Source: Sphingopyxis sp. LC81
GTDB taxonomy: Bacteria > Pseudomonadota > Alphaproteobacteria > Sphingomonadales > Sphingomonadaceae
Direction of reading: 5' to 3'
NCBI RefSeq assembly: GCF_000756375.1
Contig: NZ_JNFD01000006.1
Span: 62,001-126,000 of the forward strand
Length of the DNA stretch: 64,000 nt
The notes under the pieces were generated by a model. The model had not been told where the DNA came from, made no database searches, and was given only the letters and a program-made list of their open reading frames with translations. The position numbers and the translations under genes are program-made. Below are positions 27,232 through 35,107 of the stretch, in pieces. Position 1 is the first letter of the stretch. Each line of letters starts with the position of its first letter.

Positions 27232-28025
27232 GCGCGTGCTCCTTCGCCGAAGCGTACCGAAACATCGCCCAGCCCGCTGATCCGCACGTCCACGGCGTGA
27301 CCGGACCGGACCGTCGCCATCGGACCGAGCGCGCCGGTGAGGATGATGTCGCCCGCCTGAAGTGGCCGCCCCTTGGCGACCATCATGTCGGCGAGCCAGC
27401 GCGCGGCGTTGAGTGGATTGCCGAGGCAGGCGCGGCCGGCGCCGGACGACTGGACCTGGCCATTCACTTCGAGCACCATCCCGCACAGCCGCAGATCGAG
27501 TTGGCGAAGCAGGCGCGGCGAGCTGCCGAGCACGAAGCCGCCCGACGACGCATTATCGGCGATCGTATCGACGATGCCGATCTTCCAGTCGGCGATGCGG
27601 CTGCCGACGATCTCGATGCCGGGCAGCGCATAGGCGGTCGCCGAGATGATGTCCGCGACCGTATGCCGTTCGTGCGGAAGGTCGCGTTCCAGCACCAGTG
27701 CGACTTCGGCCTCGACTTTCGGCTGAAGAATGGCGTCAATCGGCACTTCGGCGCCATCGTCCCACGCCATGTCGGCGAAGAGCATCCCATAATCGGGTTG
27801 ATCGACGCCGAGCTGCTTCTGAACCGACGCGGACGTCAGCCCGATTTTGCGTCCGGCCAGCCGCCGGCCGGCGGCCAGCGCGGCGTCGGTGTTGATTTCC
27901 TGCACCGCATAGGCCGCGGCAAGGTCGCCGGCCGGCAGCAGGGGAGCGATCGGCGCGCAAGGCGTGCCGCTGACTTCGGCGGTGCGAAGCTGCTCGGCGA
28001 TTTGGGCGTTAACGTTGGCGGACAT
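27228..28025 (-). CDS. nbaH: 2-oxopent-4-enoate hydratase
   Basis: A 265-residue MhpD/DmpE-type hydratase. [23 protein letters not shown] (about residues 59-81), [11 protein letters not shown] with metal-binding Glu residues, and [20 protein letters not shown] are diagnostic. It adds water to 2-oxopent-4-enoate to give 4-hydroxy-2-oxovalerate. It is a clear paralogue of NbaG and more distantly of the hydratase at 9976-10773. It lies 8 nt after the semialdehyde dehydrogenase and overlaps the acylating dehydrogenase by ATGA. Confidence 0.93.
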   Translation of the reverse strand: MSANVNAQIAEQLRTAEVSGTPCAPIAPLLPAGDLAAAYAVQEINTDAALAAGRRLAGRKIGLTSASVQKQLGVDQPDYGMLFADMAWDDGAEVPIDAILQPKVEAEVALVLERDLPHERHTVADIISATAYALPGIEIVGSRIADWKIGIVDTIADNASSGGFVLGSSPRLLRQLDLRLCGMVLEVNGQVQSSGAGRACLGNPLNAARWLADMMVAKGRPLQAGDIILTGALGPMATVRSGHAVDVRISGLGDVSVRFGEGARA

Positions 28026-28033
28026 GGCGGCGC

Positions 28034-29512
28034 TCACAATTTGATGCAGATGTTGACGGGCTCGGAATAGAAGGCGAGCGAGTGCTCGCCGCCCTCGCGG
28101 CCAATTCCCGATAATTTGACCCCGCCGAAAGGCGTGCGGAGGTCGCGCAGGAACCAGTCGTTGACCCAGACGACGCCCACTTCGAGCTGCCGCGCGACGC
28201 GGTGGGCGCGCTTGACGTCGCTGGTCCACACCGCCGAGGCGAGGCCGTAGGGGGAGTCATTAGTGCGCTCGATCACCTCATCCTCGTTGTCGAACGGCGC
28301 GATGTGGCAGACGGGGCCGAAAATCTCTTCGCGCACGCAGCGCGCGTCGTCGCCGAGACCGGTGAGGATCGTCGGTTCGACGAAGGCGCCTTGGTCGAGT
28401 TCGTTGCCGAAGTGCGGCACGCCGCCGCCGGTAACGATCGTCGCGCCTTCCTCGACCGCGAGCCGATAATAGCCCAGCACCTTTTCGCGGTGCTGCGCCG
28501 AAATCAGCGGCCCCATGTCGGCGCCGTCATAGGGGTCGCCGATCGTGATTGCGCGCGCGCGTTCCGCTAGTTCGGCGACGAAGCGCTCGAAGATCGGGCG
28601 CTCGACATAGACGCGCTCCGAGCAGAGGCAGACCTGCCCGCAATTGGTGAACACCGACCGCATCGTCCCCGCCACCGCGGCGTCGAAATCGGCATCGGCG
28701 AATATGATCGCGGCATTCTTGCCACCCAGTTCGAACGAGATCGGTTTCACGCCGTTCGCTGCGCTGCGCATGATCGCCGAGCCGGTCGAGGATTCGCCGG
28801 TGAAGGTGATTGCGTCGATGTCGGGATGGCCGACCAGCCACTCGCCGGTCGAACCGCCGCCGAAGCCGTGAACGAGGTTGAACACCCCCGGGGGCATACC
28901 CGCCGCATCCATCACCTCGGCGAGCAAGGTCGCGGTCGAGGGCGTCTCTTCCGAAGGCTTGGCGACGACCGTGTTGCCGCAGGCGAGCGCCGGCGCCACT
29001 TTCCAGGTGAGCAGGAGCAGCGGCAGGTTCCACGGCGAGACCACCGCGACGACGCCCAGCGGCTTCGCGATGCTATAGTTGATCGCGCCCAATCCGTCGG
29101 GGGTTTCGCTTTCGAAGGACTGGTTCGACCGCCCTTGCGCGAGCGCGGCGAAATTGCGGAAATTGGCGGCGCCGCGCGGAATGTCGATCTTCGTCGCCTG
29201 AAGGATGGATTTGCCGGTGTCGGCAATCTCGGCGGCGACGAAATCGTCGAAGCGCGCCTCGATCATGTCGGCGACTTTCCCCAGCAAGGCCGAACGCTCG
29301 GCGAGCGACATGCGCCCCCACGGTCCCTTGAGCGCGCGCCGCGCGGCTTGCACCGCCGCATCCACCGTTTCGCGGTCAGCGAGCGCCACCCGGCCAATCT
29401 CGTTCGCCGTAACGGGATCGACCGCAGCGAAGCTCTGGCCGGTCTCGACGAACCTGCCGTCGACATAATTGGCCAGCACGCGACTGGCGAAGGGATAGGG
29501 TGTGTTGGGCAT
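28034..29512 (-). CDS. nbaE: 2-aminomuconate-6-semialdehyde dehydrogenase (ALDH family)
   Basis: A 492-residue NAD-dependent aldehyde dehydrogenase. Motifs: SPWNLPLLLLTWK, NAD-binding GNTVVAKPSEETPSTA, FTGESSTGSAI, the general base Glu in SFELGGKNAA (about 262), and the nucleophile Cys in FTNCGQVCLCSERV (about 295). Members of this clade oxidise 2-hydroxy- or 2-aminomuconate semialdehyde. It is the promoter-proximal gene of the nba operon; an ATG six codons upstream (29530) is possible. A LacI-type operator (29606-29615) lies about 95 nt upstream. Confidence 0.92.
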   Translation of the reverse strand: MPNTPYPFASRVLANYVDGRFVETGQSFAAVDPVTANEIGRVALADRETVDAAVQAARRALKGPWGRMSLAERSALLGKVADMIEARFDDFVAAEIADTGKSILQATKIDIPRGAANFRNFAALAQGRSNQSFESETPDGLGAINYSIAKPLGVVAVVSPWNLPLLLLTWKVAPALACGNTVVAKPSEETPSTATLLAEVMDAAGMPPGVFNLVHGFGGGSTGEWLVGHPDIDAITFTGESSTGSAIMRSAANGVKPISFELGGKNAAIIFADADFDAAVAGTMRSVFTNCGQVCLCSERVYVERPIFERFVAELAERARAITIGDPYDGADMGPLISAQHREKVLGYYRLAVEEGATIVTGGGVPHFGNELDQGAFVEPTILTGLGDDARCVREEIFGPVCHIAPFDNEDEVIERTNDSPYGLASAVWTSDVKRAHRVARQLEVGVVWVNDWFLRDLRTPFGGVKLSGIGREGGEHSLAFYSEPVNICIKL

Positions 29513-29603
29513 GATCCATCCGGTGAGCAATTGTTTCCCAATCGCGCGGAGCGGGTCGCTGTGCTCGCCGCAACGTCGGCGACGACACCTATGAGAAACG
29601 CTC

Positions 29604-29617
29604 TACAATCGATTGCA
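29604..29617. promoter_or_regulatory. Operator site 1 (CAATCGATTG) at the nba promoter
   Basis: TACAATCGATTGCA; the palindromic core is 29606-29615 with the central CG typical of LacI-family operators. It lies in the 183-nt region between nbaE (minus) and the LysR gene (plus). On the minus strand TTGCAA of the site could serve as a -35 for nba, so binding would block initiation. One of four copies in the window. Confidence 0.75.
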
Positions 29618-29695
29618 AAGTCGCTGCTAAAGGGTGTAGATATGCTCCGATAATATAATTTTGTCTCTCGGGTATAACAGGAATGAGATAGCGAT

Positions 29696-30706
29696 ATGGC
29701 CCAACCCGCCCCCGAGGCGCCGCGGTTCGAGAACCGACTGCTCACCGGGATCAAGCTCAGGCAGTTGCGCCTGCTGGTCGCGGTGAGCGAACAGGGCAGC
29801 ATCCTGCGTGCTGCCGCCACGCTGAATGTCGCCCAGCCCGCAGCAACGAAGATGCTACGCGATCTGGAACATGCGCTCGGCGTCGAACTGTTCGCCCGTT
29901 CATCGCGCGGGGTAATGCCAACGCTGTTCGGCGAGGTCGTCATCCGTCATGCCAAGCTCGTGCTGGCGCAATTGCGCCATGCGAGCGATGAACTGTCTTC
30001 GCTCACGCAGGGCGCTTCGGGGCGTGTCGTCGTCGGCACCTTGCTTGCGGCGGCGCCGCACCTCTTGCCTCGCGCCATCATCGCGTTGAAGCGCGAGCGG
30101 CCGGGGATCCGTATTTCGGTGGTCGAGGGAACGAACGACAAGCTCCGTCCGATGCTGCGCGGCGGCGATCTCGACCTCGTAATCGGCCGTCTTCCCGAAT
30201 ATCGTGAACGCGCGGGACTGACGCATGAAATATTATACGAAGAGCCGGTTTCGATCGTGGTGCGCCGGGGGCATCCGCTGGCGCGGCGATCTGCGTTAAA
30301 GCTGGCCGATCTCCGGTCGCAGGAATGGATACTCCCGCCGCCCGAGACATCGCTGCGCCGCCAGCTTGAGCAGGGGTTTCGTGCCGCCGGCCTTGAACTG
30401 CCGGCACTATCGATCGAATCGGTGTCGATCCTGGCCAATTTCGCGCTTCTGCGGGAAACCGACATGGTGGCTGCGCTGCCCTTTGAGGTCGCGGGTTCGC
30501 AACCCGATCTCGTGCGGCTGCCGATCGATGTCGACATAGGCTATGGTGCGGTTGGCGTCACGCTGCGGCGTGACGCGGAATTGGCGCCGGCAACGCAATA
30601 TTTTCTGTCGATCATCCGCCGTATCGCGAGCACGCAGAAAGCCAAAAAGGGACGGAATGGCAGTGCATCGTGCGCAATCGATTGTAAAATCGAACCCGGG
30701 CTGTAA
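29696..30706 (+). CDS. LysR-type transcriptional regulator, divergent from the nba operon
   Basis: A 336-residue LTTR of the GbpR/PcaQ-like group. The HTH is KLRQLRLLVAVSEQGSILRAAATLNVAQPAATK in layout (residues 18-50), followed by FARSSRGVMPTLFG. The effector domain starts at GRVVVGTLLAAAPHLLPRAI. The ATG at 29696 is preceded by a GGAATGAGA ribosome site. Its divergence from nbaE matches the usual activator arrangement (an LTTR, NbaR, also accompanies nba genes elsewhere). Its last codons overlap operator site 2, so the 3' end also serves as the lacI control region; the C-terminal Lys-rich tail may reflect that. Confidence 0.88.
   Translation: MAQPAPEAPRFENRLLTGIKLRQLRLLVAVSEQGSILRAAATLNVAQPAATKMLRDLEHALGVELFARSSRGVMPTLFGEVVIRHAKLVLAQLRHASDELSSLTQGASGRVVVGTLLAAAPHLLPRAIIALKRERPGIRISVVEGTNDKLRPMLRGGDLDLVIGRLPEYRERAGLTHEILYEEPVSIVVRRGHPLARRSALKLADLRSQEWILPPPETSLRRQLEQGFRAAGLELPALSIESVSILANFALLRETDMVAALPFEVAGSQPDLVRLPIDVDIGYGAVGVTLRRDAELAPATQYFLSIIRRIASTQKAKKGRNGSASCAIDCKIEPGL
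30673..30686. promoter_or_regulatory. Operator site 2 (CAATCGATTG) upstream of lacI-type gene
   Basis: Core 30675-30684, inside the last codons of the LysR gene and about 95 nt before the GTG of the LacI-type regulator. TTGTAA (30682-30687), 16 nt, then TAATCT could be the lacI promoter, so the operator overlaps its -35: negative autoregulation. Confidence 0.75.
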
Positions 30707-30776
30707 TCTTCAATTTCCAGAATGCCCTTGTCTTTGCGTGCGATAAAGGCAAGCCAATCGTCCTGAAGGAGTCACG

Positions 30777-31829
30777 GTGGCAAAACGATCGAAGCCGGTT
30801 GGGACGGTCACTTTGAAGCATGTTGCCGAGGCGGCGGGCGTGCATGCCTCGACGGTTTCGCGCGCGCTCAACCCGGCGACGCGTCATATGGTCGTTCCCG
30901 AGGTGGCCGAGCGGGTGGCGAAGCTTGCCGGGAGCCTTGGATATCGGCCCAATCTTATGGCTGCCGGATTGCGTACCGGTCGTTCGCAACTGATCGGGGC
31001 GCTCGTTCCGGACATCGCCAATACCGTATTCTCGCCTATTTTGAGCGGCGCGAGCGCCAGTCTTGCCGCGCAAGGCTATTCCATTCTCGTCGCCGACGTC
31101 GGCACCAACCCGGCGCGGCATCTTGAGCTCGCCAATCAATTGGTCGCGCGCCGGATCGACGGCTTCATCCTCGCGACGGTGAGCCGCGACGATCCCATCG
31201 TCGATTTCTGCCTCGAACAGAATCTACCCGCGGTGCTGGTCAACCGCGCCGAGGAAAGGCGCCGGCTGTCCGCCGTCGTGTCGGACGATACGCTGGGCAT
31301 GCAGCTGGCGGTCGACCATCTCGTGGCGCTCGGTCACAAACGGATCGGCCATCTTGCCGGACCCGAAACCATCTCTACAGGTCATCTGCGGCGCAAGGGG
31401 TTTTACGACGCGATCGCGCTGCACGGCCTCGCTGCCGGGAATTGCCCGAGCGAAGCAACCGAAGCCTATAGCCGCGAGGAAGGCCTGCGCGCCGGCGAGC
31501 GATTGCTTGCCTCGGCGCCCGACATCACCGCGATCGTCGCCGCCAATGATCTTCTGGCGCTTGGCGCTTATGATGCCGCGGCCCGCGGCGGCCGATCGGT
31601 GCCGGACGACCTCTCGATCGTCGGGCACAATGACATGCCGCTCGTCGACATGGTCGCGCCGCCGCTCACCACGGTACGGATCAGCCATCAGGAAATCGGC
31701 CGCGTCGCCGCCGACCTGTTGTTGCAGCAATTGACGGGCAAGGAATATTCGACGCGCAATATTGTGCTGGCGCCGACACTGATCGTGCGCGGCTCGACGG
31801 CGACCGCACGAGGGCGCGATAGCGGTTAG
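30777..31829 (+). CDS. LacI-family transcriptional regulator
   Basis: A 350-residue repressor. Start GTG at 30777 with GAAGGAG upstream. The LacI HTH is VTLKHVAEAAGVHASTVSRALN (residues 11-32) followed by the hinge helix PNLMAAGLRTGRS (about 58-70), the part that inserts at the central CG of an operator. The periplasmic-binding-like domain has GALVPDIANTVFSPILSGA, DDTLGMQLAVDHLVALGHKRIGHLAG and VGHNDMPLVDMVAPPLTTVR. Four CAATCGATTG palindromes occur within 5 kb around it, at nba, at itself, at the dioxygenase promoter and in the SDR gene, so it probably controls this whole block. Its stop overlaps the convergent cupin gene by four bases. The ligand is unknown, likely a pathway aromatic or acid. 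Confidence 0.92.
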   Translation: MAKRSKPVGTVTLKHVAEAAGVHASTVSRALNPATRHMVVPEVAERVAKLAGSLGYRPNLMAAGLRTGRSQLIGALVPDIANTVFSPILSGASASLAAQGYSILVADVGTNPARHLELANQLVARRIDGFILATVSRDDPIVDFCLEQNLPAVLVNRAEERRRLSAVVSDDTLGMQLAVDHLVALGHKRIGHLAGPETISTGHLRRKGFYDAIALHGLAAGNCPSEATEAYSREEGLRAGERLLASAPDITAIVAANDLLALGAYDAAARGGRSVPDDLSIVGHNDMPLVDMVAPPLTTVRISHQEIGRVAADLLLQQLTGKEYSTRNIVLAPTLIVRGSTATARGRDSG

Positions 31830-32188
31830 GGAGGCGTGGGCGGGGCGTTTTCCATCGCCAGCAGGATCGTCGCCGGCGTTTCGGTGCGATTGACCAGCGC
31901 ACGGTCGGCGCCGGGCGCGATGCGGCACGAATCCCATAGACCCAGCCGCACCGTTTCGCCCGCGCTCGTCATCTCGACGCTTCCCTCGAGTATGACATAC
32001 ATCTTCTCTAGCGACGAGGTACTCGGCGCAATGCTGCCGCCGGGGGCGATCGTCGAGATCGCCATCCACATGGCGGTCGAGGGCCCTGCTTCCATTCCCT
32101 GGACGCGCAGGCAGCGCATCGCGTGATGGCCGGGCGCCTGATATTCGGGCGCTTCGGAAAAGCGGGTCACCTGCATGGCGGTGGTCAT
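31826..32188 (-). CDS. Small cupin-fold protein
   Basis: A 120-residue single-domain cupin. GGSIAPSTSSLEKMYVILEGSVEM and LGLWDSCRIAPGADRALVNRTETPATILLAM correspond to cupin motifs 1 and 2. The usual metal-binding His residues of motif 1 (HxH) are replaced (IAPSTSS), and motif 2 has no His, so it may bind no metal and act as a binding, isomerase or accessory protein. The start ATG overlaps the MDR reductase stop (ATGA), so the two are coupled. The last four bases overlap the convergent lacI stop. Function unknown. Confidence 0.72.
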   Translation of the reverse strand: MTTAMQVTRFSEAPEYQAPGHHAMRCLRVQGMEAGPSTAMWMAISTIAPGGSIAPSTSSLEKMYVILEGSVEMTSAGETVRLGLWDSCRIAPGADRALVNRTETPATILLAMENAPPTPP

Positions 32189-33186
32189 CGGGGTACGATC
32201 ACCACGCGTTCGCGATCCGAACGCATCACTTTCGCATAGGCATTGGCCGCATCCTCGAGCGCGTGGATCCCGTCGGGCTTCACTGCGAAGGGCCGTAGCG
32301 CGCCGGATTCGAAGTGCGGCGCAAGTTCGGTGAGCGACGCGACCGTCGCACGCGTGTCGAGCGCCAATGTGTCGATACCGATATAATGGTGCTGGCCGCG
32401 GTAGAATTGCAAAATGTCGAATGGGACGACGCGGTCGATCGTTCCGATCAATATCTGTCGGCCGCGCTTGGCAAGCGCGTCGGCGGCGGCGGTCATATAG
32501 GGGCTGCCCACCGTATTGTAGATCAGCGATACGCCGACGCCGTCGGTCCGTGCGCGGATCGCGGCGGCAGCATCTTCGCTGCTCGAATCGATCATGTCGA
32601 TTGCCGCGCTGGCATGGCCGATATAGCCTTCGTCGCGCCGCGTGATACCGATCACCCGCGCGCCCAACATGGTTGCAATCTGTGCCGCGGCCTGCCCAAC
32701 CTTACCGTTGGCACCGAAGATCGCGATCGCTTCACCAGCCTGGGGCAGACCCGCGCGTTTCAACCCTTCCCATGCCGTGACGAAGGGAACGCCCGCAGCA
32801 CCCGCCTCGATCAGCGAGATATTGCCGGGCTTGGGTGCGACACAGTCATGATCAAGCACCAGATGCGTGGAATGTGAGCCATCGCAGCGGATGCCAAGGT
32901 CGCCGCTTGATCCCCAGACCTCCGTGCCGATCAGGTGCGAAGGACCCTCGACGACGCGTCCGGAAAAGTCGCGGCCCGGTGTGCGCGGCCATATGGCATA
33001 GGGCATCATTCCGATTGCGGCCTTGACGTCGCTGGGATTGACTGCGGCGCAGGCCACTTCGACGACGACCTGCGCCTGTTCATCGCACTCCGGCAGACCA
33101 TTTTCGATCACCGGCGCGATGGCGTCGACACTCTCGGCCTTGTGCAGAAGGCGAAGTCGGCGCGAAGTGGCATAACCGGTGGTCAT
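32185..33186 (-). CDS. MDR-family NAD(P)-dependent oxidoreductase (quinone-reductase-like)
   Basis: A 333-residue medium-chain reductase. GroES-like domain with CAAVNPSDVKAAIGMMPY and PRTPGRDFSGRVVEG; Rossmann domain with AIFGANGKVGQAAAQIA and GARVIGITRRDEGY; GIDTLALDTRATVASL near the end. The Cys cluster of zinc alcohol dehydrogenases is absent, so it is of the zinc-free quinone/enoyl reductase type. The start is placed at 33186 (MTTGYATSRRLR) with AAGGAA upstream; ATGs at 33195 and 33204 are alternatives. It is divergent from the hydroxyquinol dioxygenase across a region holding operator site 3. It may reduce maleylacetate or another ring-cleavage product; that is inference. Confidence 0.78.
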   Translation of the reverse strand: MTTGYATSRRLRLLHKAESVDAIAPVIENGLPECDEQAQVVVEVACAAVNPSDVKAAIGMMPYAIWPRTPGRDFSGRVVEGPSHLIGTEVWGSSGDLGIRCDGSHSTHLVLDHDCVAPKPGNISLIEAGAAGVPFVTAWEGLKRAGLPQAGEAIAIFGANGKVGQAAAQIATMLGARVIGITRRDEGYIGHASAAIDMIDSSSEDAAAAIRARTDGVGVSLIYNTVGSPYMTAAADALAKRGRQILIGTIDRVVPFDILQFYRGQHHYIGIDTLALDTRATVASLTELAPHFESGALRPFAVKPDGIHALEDAANAYAKVMRSDRERVVIVPR

Positions 33187-33307
33187 CAATTTCATTTCCT
33201 TCATGTGCGAGCCGCCGGGACGGCCCCGACGCATATCCTTCGCGCGAAGGACCCCGGCAAATTGCGCGTGGTCACATCGCGGTAACATTTTTTGTTTGCA
33301 GTCTCTG

Positions 33308-33317
33308 CAATCGATTG
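33308..33317. promoter_or_regulatory. Operator site 3 (CAATCGATTG) between the MDR gene and the dioxygenase operon
   Basis: CAATCGATTG within CTCTGCAATCGATTGTAAAG, in the 257-nt divergent region 33187-33443. On the plus strand TTTGCA, 17 nt, then TAAAGA could be a promoter with the operator between its two boxes. The same site could repress the divergent minus-strand pair. Confidence 0.78.
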
Positions 33318-33443
33318 TAAAGAGATTCTTGTTCGGAGCGAGAATGGCAGCGCCGCAAGATTGCCGATCCGTTCTTCGACGATGAAGTTGCACGTAGCGC
33401 CCCGCTTTCACGACCGGGCCAGGCAATAGAGAGAGGTTGCGAC

Positions 33444-34328
33444 ATGCTCGACTCGACGACGCTGGACCGCGAAGCGGACGAAGCCGGTATGATCACGGAG
33501 GCCGTCGTCGCATCCTTTTCCCAGACGGGCGATGCGCGTCTTCGCGAAGTGTGCGAGGCGTTGACGCGGCATCTGCATGCCGCCGTGCGCGAGACCGGGT
33601 TGACGCGCGAAGAGCTGGATACGGGCATCGCGTTCATCAATGCGGTGGGGCAGGCGACGACTTCGACGCATAATGAAGCAATCCTGCTCGCCGATGTTTT
33701 CGGGCTGACGACGCTCGCGTGTCACAATGACGAAGCCTGGGAAGGCGACGAAGCTTTGCTTGGCCCGTTCTGGCGGATGCATTCGCCGCTGACACCCAAT
33801 GGCGGCTCGATCATCCGCTCGGCGACGCCGGGCCGTCCGCTCGAAGTCGCCGGCCATATCGTCGATCGCGCGGGGCAGGGGATAGCCGGGGTCGAGGTCG
33901 ATGTGTGGCAGGCGTCGCCCTGCGGACTCTATGAAAATCAAGATGATACGCAGAGCGAAATGAATTTGCGCGGCAAGTTCATTACCGATGCGGATGGGCG
34001 GTTCGGCTTCGAAACGGTGATGCCGGCGGGCTATCCGGTGCCGACGCACGGGCCGGTCGGCGGCTTGCTTGCTCATCAGCAGCGCCATCCTTTCCGGCCG
34101 GCGCACATCCATTTTCTGGCGTGGAAAGACGGGTATCGGACGCTGATCACCCAGATATTCGTCCAGGATGACGAGCATCTGACGAGCGATGTCGTGTTCG
34201 GCGTCAGTGACAAGCTAGTCGGCACCTATGCGCGCAGCGATACGGACGGCGAGGCGGCTTACCGGCTCGAGCGGACCTTCACGATGCGGGAAGGGGAAAC
34301 GCACTTGCCGCATCCCCCGATCGCGTGA
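33444..34328 (+). CDS. Hydroxyquinol 1,2-dioxygenase (intradiol)
   Basis: A 294-residue intradiol dioxygenase. The N-terminal helical linker domain (1-100) is followed by LLGPFWRMHSP, the signature that separates hydroxyquinol from catechol enzymes. Ferric iron ligands fall at Tyr163 (GLYENQ), Tyr197 (AGYPVP), His221 and His223 (RPAHIHF), the spacing of characterised hydroxyquinol dioxygenases. It cleaves 1,2,4-trihydroxybenzene to maleylacetate (3-hydroxy-cis,cis-muconate). It is the first gene of a plus-strand operon with an SDR, a BKACE enzyme and a TonB receptor. No dedicated maleylacetate reductase of the iron-ADH type is present. Confidence 0.9.
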   Translation: MLDSTTLDREADEAGMITEAVVASFSQTGDARLREVCEALTRHLHAAVRETGLTREELDTGIAFINAVGQATTSTHNEAILLADVFGLTTLACHNDEAWEGDEALLGPFWRMHSPLTPNGGSIIRSATPGRPLEVAGHIVDRAGQGIAGVEVDVWQASPCGLYENQDDTQSEMNLRGKFITDADGRFGFETVMPAGYPVPTHGPVGGLLAHQQRHPFRPAHIHFLAWKDGYRTLITQIFVQDDEHLTSDVVFGVSDKLVGTYARSDTDGEAAYRLERTFTMREGETHLPHPPIA

Positions 34329-34339
34329 GGAGCAGCATG

Positions 34340-35095
34340 ATGCCCCAGTCCCTGACAGGAAAGACGGCGCTGATTTTCGGCGGCACCGGCGCGATCGGTG
34401 CGGCAAGCGCGCGCGCCCTCGCCACTGCGGGAGCGCGGATCATCATCGTCTACCGCCACAGTGCGGCGGGCGTCGAGAGCGCGGGGGAACTGCTTGCATC
34501 GCTTGACGGCACTGGCCATCGGGCCTGTCCCGCGGACATTTCCGACACCGCTTCGATCGAGCAATTGCGAGACAATCTTGCAATCGATTGTGCTGTTTTG
34601 GATATATTGGTCAATGCCGCGGGCTTTACCCAGCCTGTCGCCCACGCCGACCTCGACGCGCTCGACGATGCGCTGATCGACGAGATTTTCCGCGTTAACT
34701 GGCGGGGTCAGTTTGCGGCGATCCGGACCTTCGCGCCGATGCTCAAGGCGTCGAAAAACGGGCTGATCGTTTCGCTATCGTCGATCGCCGGATTTACCGG
34801 CGTCGGTTCGAATATCGCCTATTGCGCCGCCAAGGCGGGCATCGACGTGATGACGAAGGCTCTGGCGCGCGCGCTGGCACCCGAAGTGCGTGTGCTCGCC
34901 GTCTCTCCCGGTGTGGTCGACAGCGATTTCGTGCCGGGCCGCAGCGCCGACTTCAATGCGCGCGTCGAGGCCAGCATTCCGCTGCGGCGGATCGCCACCG
35001 CCGACGATGTGGCCGATGCGGTGCTCGCCTGCGCCACCCACCTTCGCTATTCGACCGGGCACATCGTCCAGATCGATGGCGGCCGAGCACTCTGA
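34340..35095 (+). CDS. SDR-family oxidoreductase
   Basis: A 251-residue classical SDR. The cofactor loop is FGGTGAIGAASARALA (residues 12-27), then NAAGF near 90, Ser in IVSLSSIAGF and YCAAKAG (Tyr-x3-Lys), and C-terminal GHIVQIDGGRAL. The start is taken as the second of two adjacent ATGs (34340), seven bases after AGGAG; 34337 and GTG 34325 are alternatives. It follows the dioxygenase by 11 nt. Odd: operator site 4 lies inside the coding sequence, spelling LAIDC. Substrate unknown; a ring-cleavage product or a beta-hydroxy acid feeding the BKACE step is plausible. Confidence 0.82.
   Translation: MPQSLTGKTALIFGGTGAIGAASARALATAGARIIIVYRHSAAGVESAGELLASLDGTGHRACPADISDTASIEQLRDNLAIDCAVLDILVNAAGFTQPVAHADLDALDDALIDEIFRVNWRGQFAAIRTFAPMLKASKNGLIVSLSSIAGFTGVGSNIAYCAAKAGIDVMTKALARALAPEVRVLAVSPGVVDSDFVPGRSADFNARVEASIPLRRIATADDVADAVLACATHLRYSTGHIVQIDGGRAL
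34581..34590. promoter_or_regulatory. Operator site 4 (CAATCGATTG) inside the SDR gene
   Basis: Perfect CAATCGATTG about 240 bp into the SDR gene and 1.27 kb downstream of site 3, in reading frame as codons for A-I-D-C. Like intragenic lac operators it could support DNA looping with site 3 or act as a roadblock. Confidence 0.6.
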
Positions 35096-35107
35096 AGGGC
35101 TGCGGCG

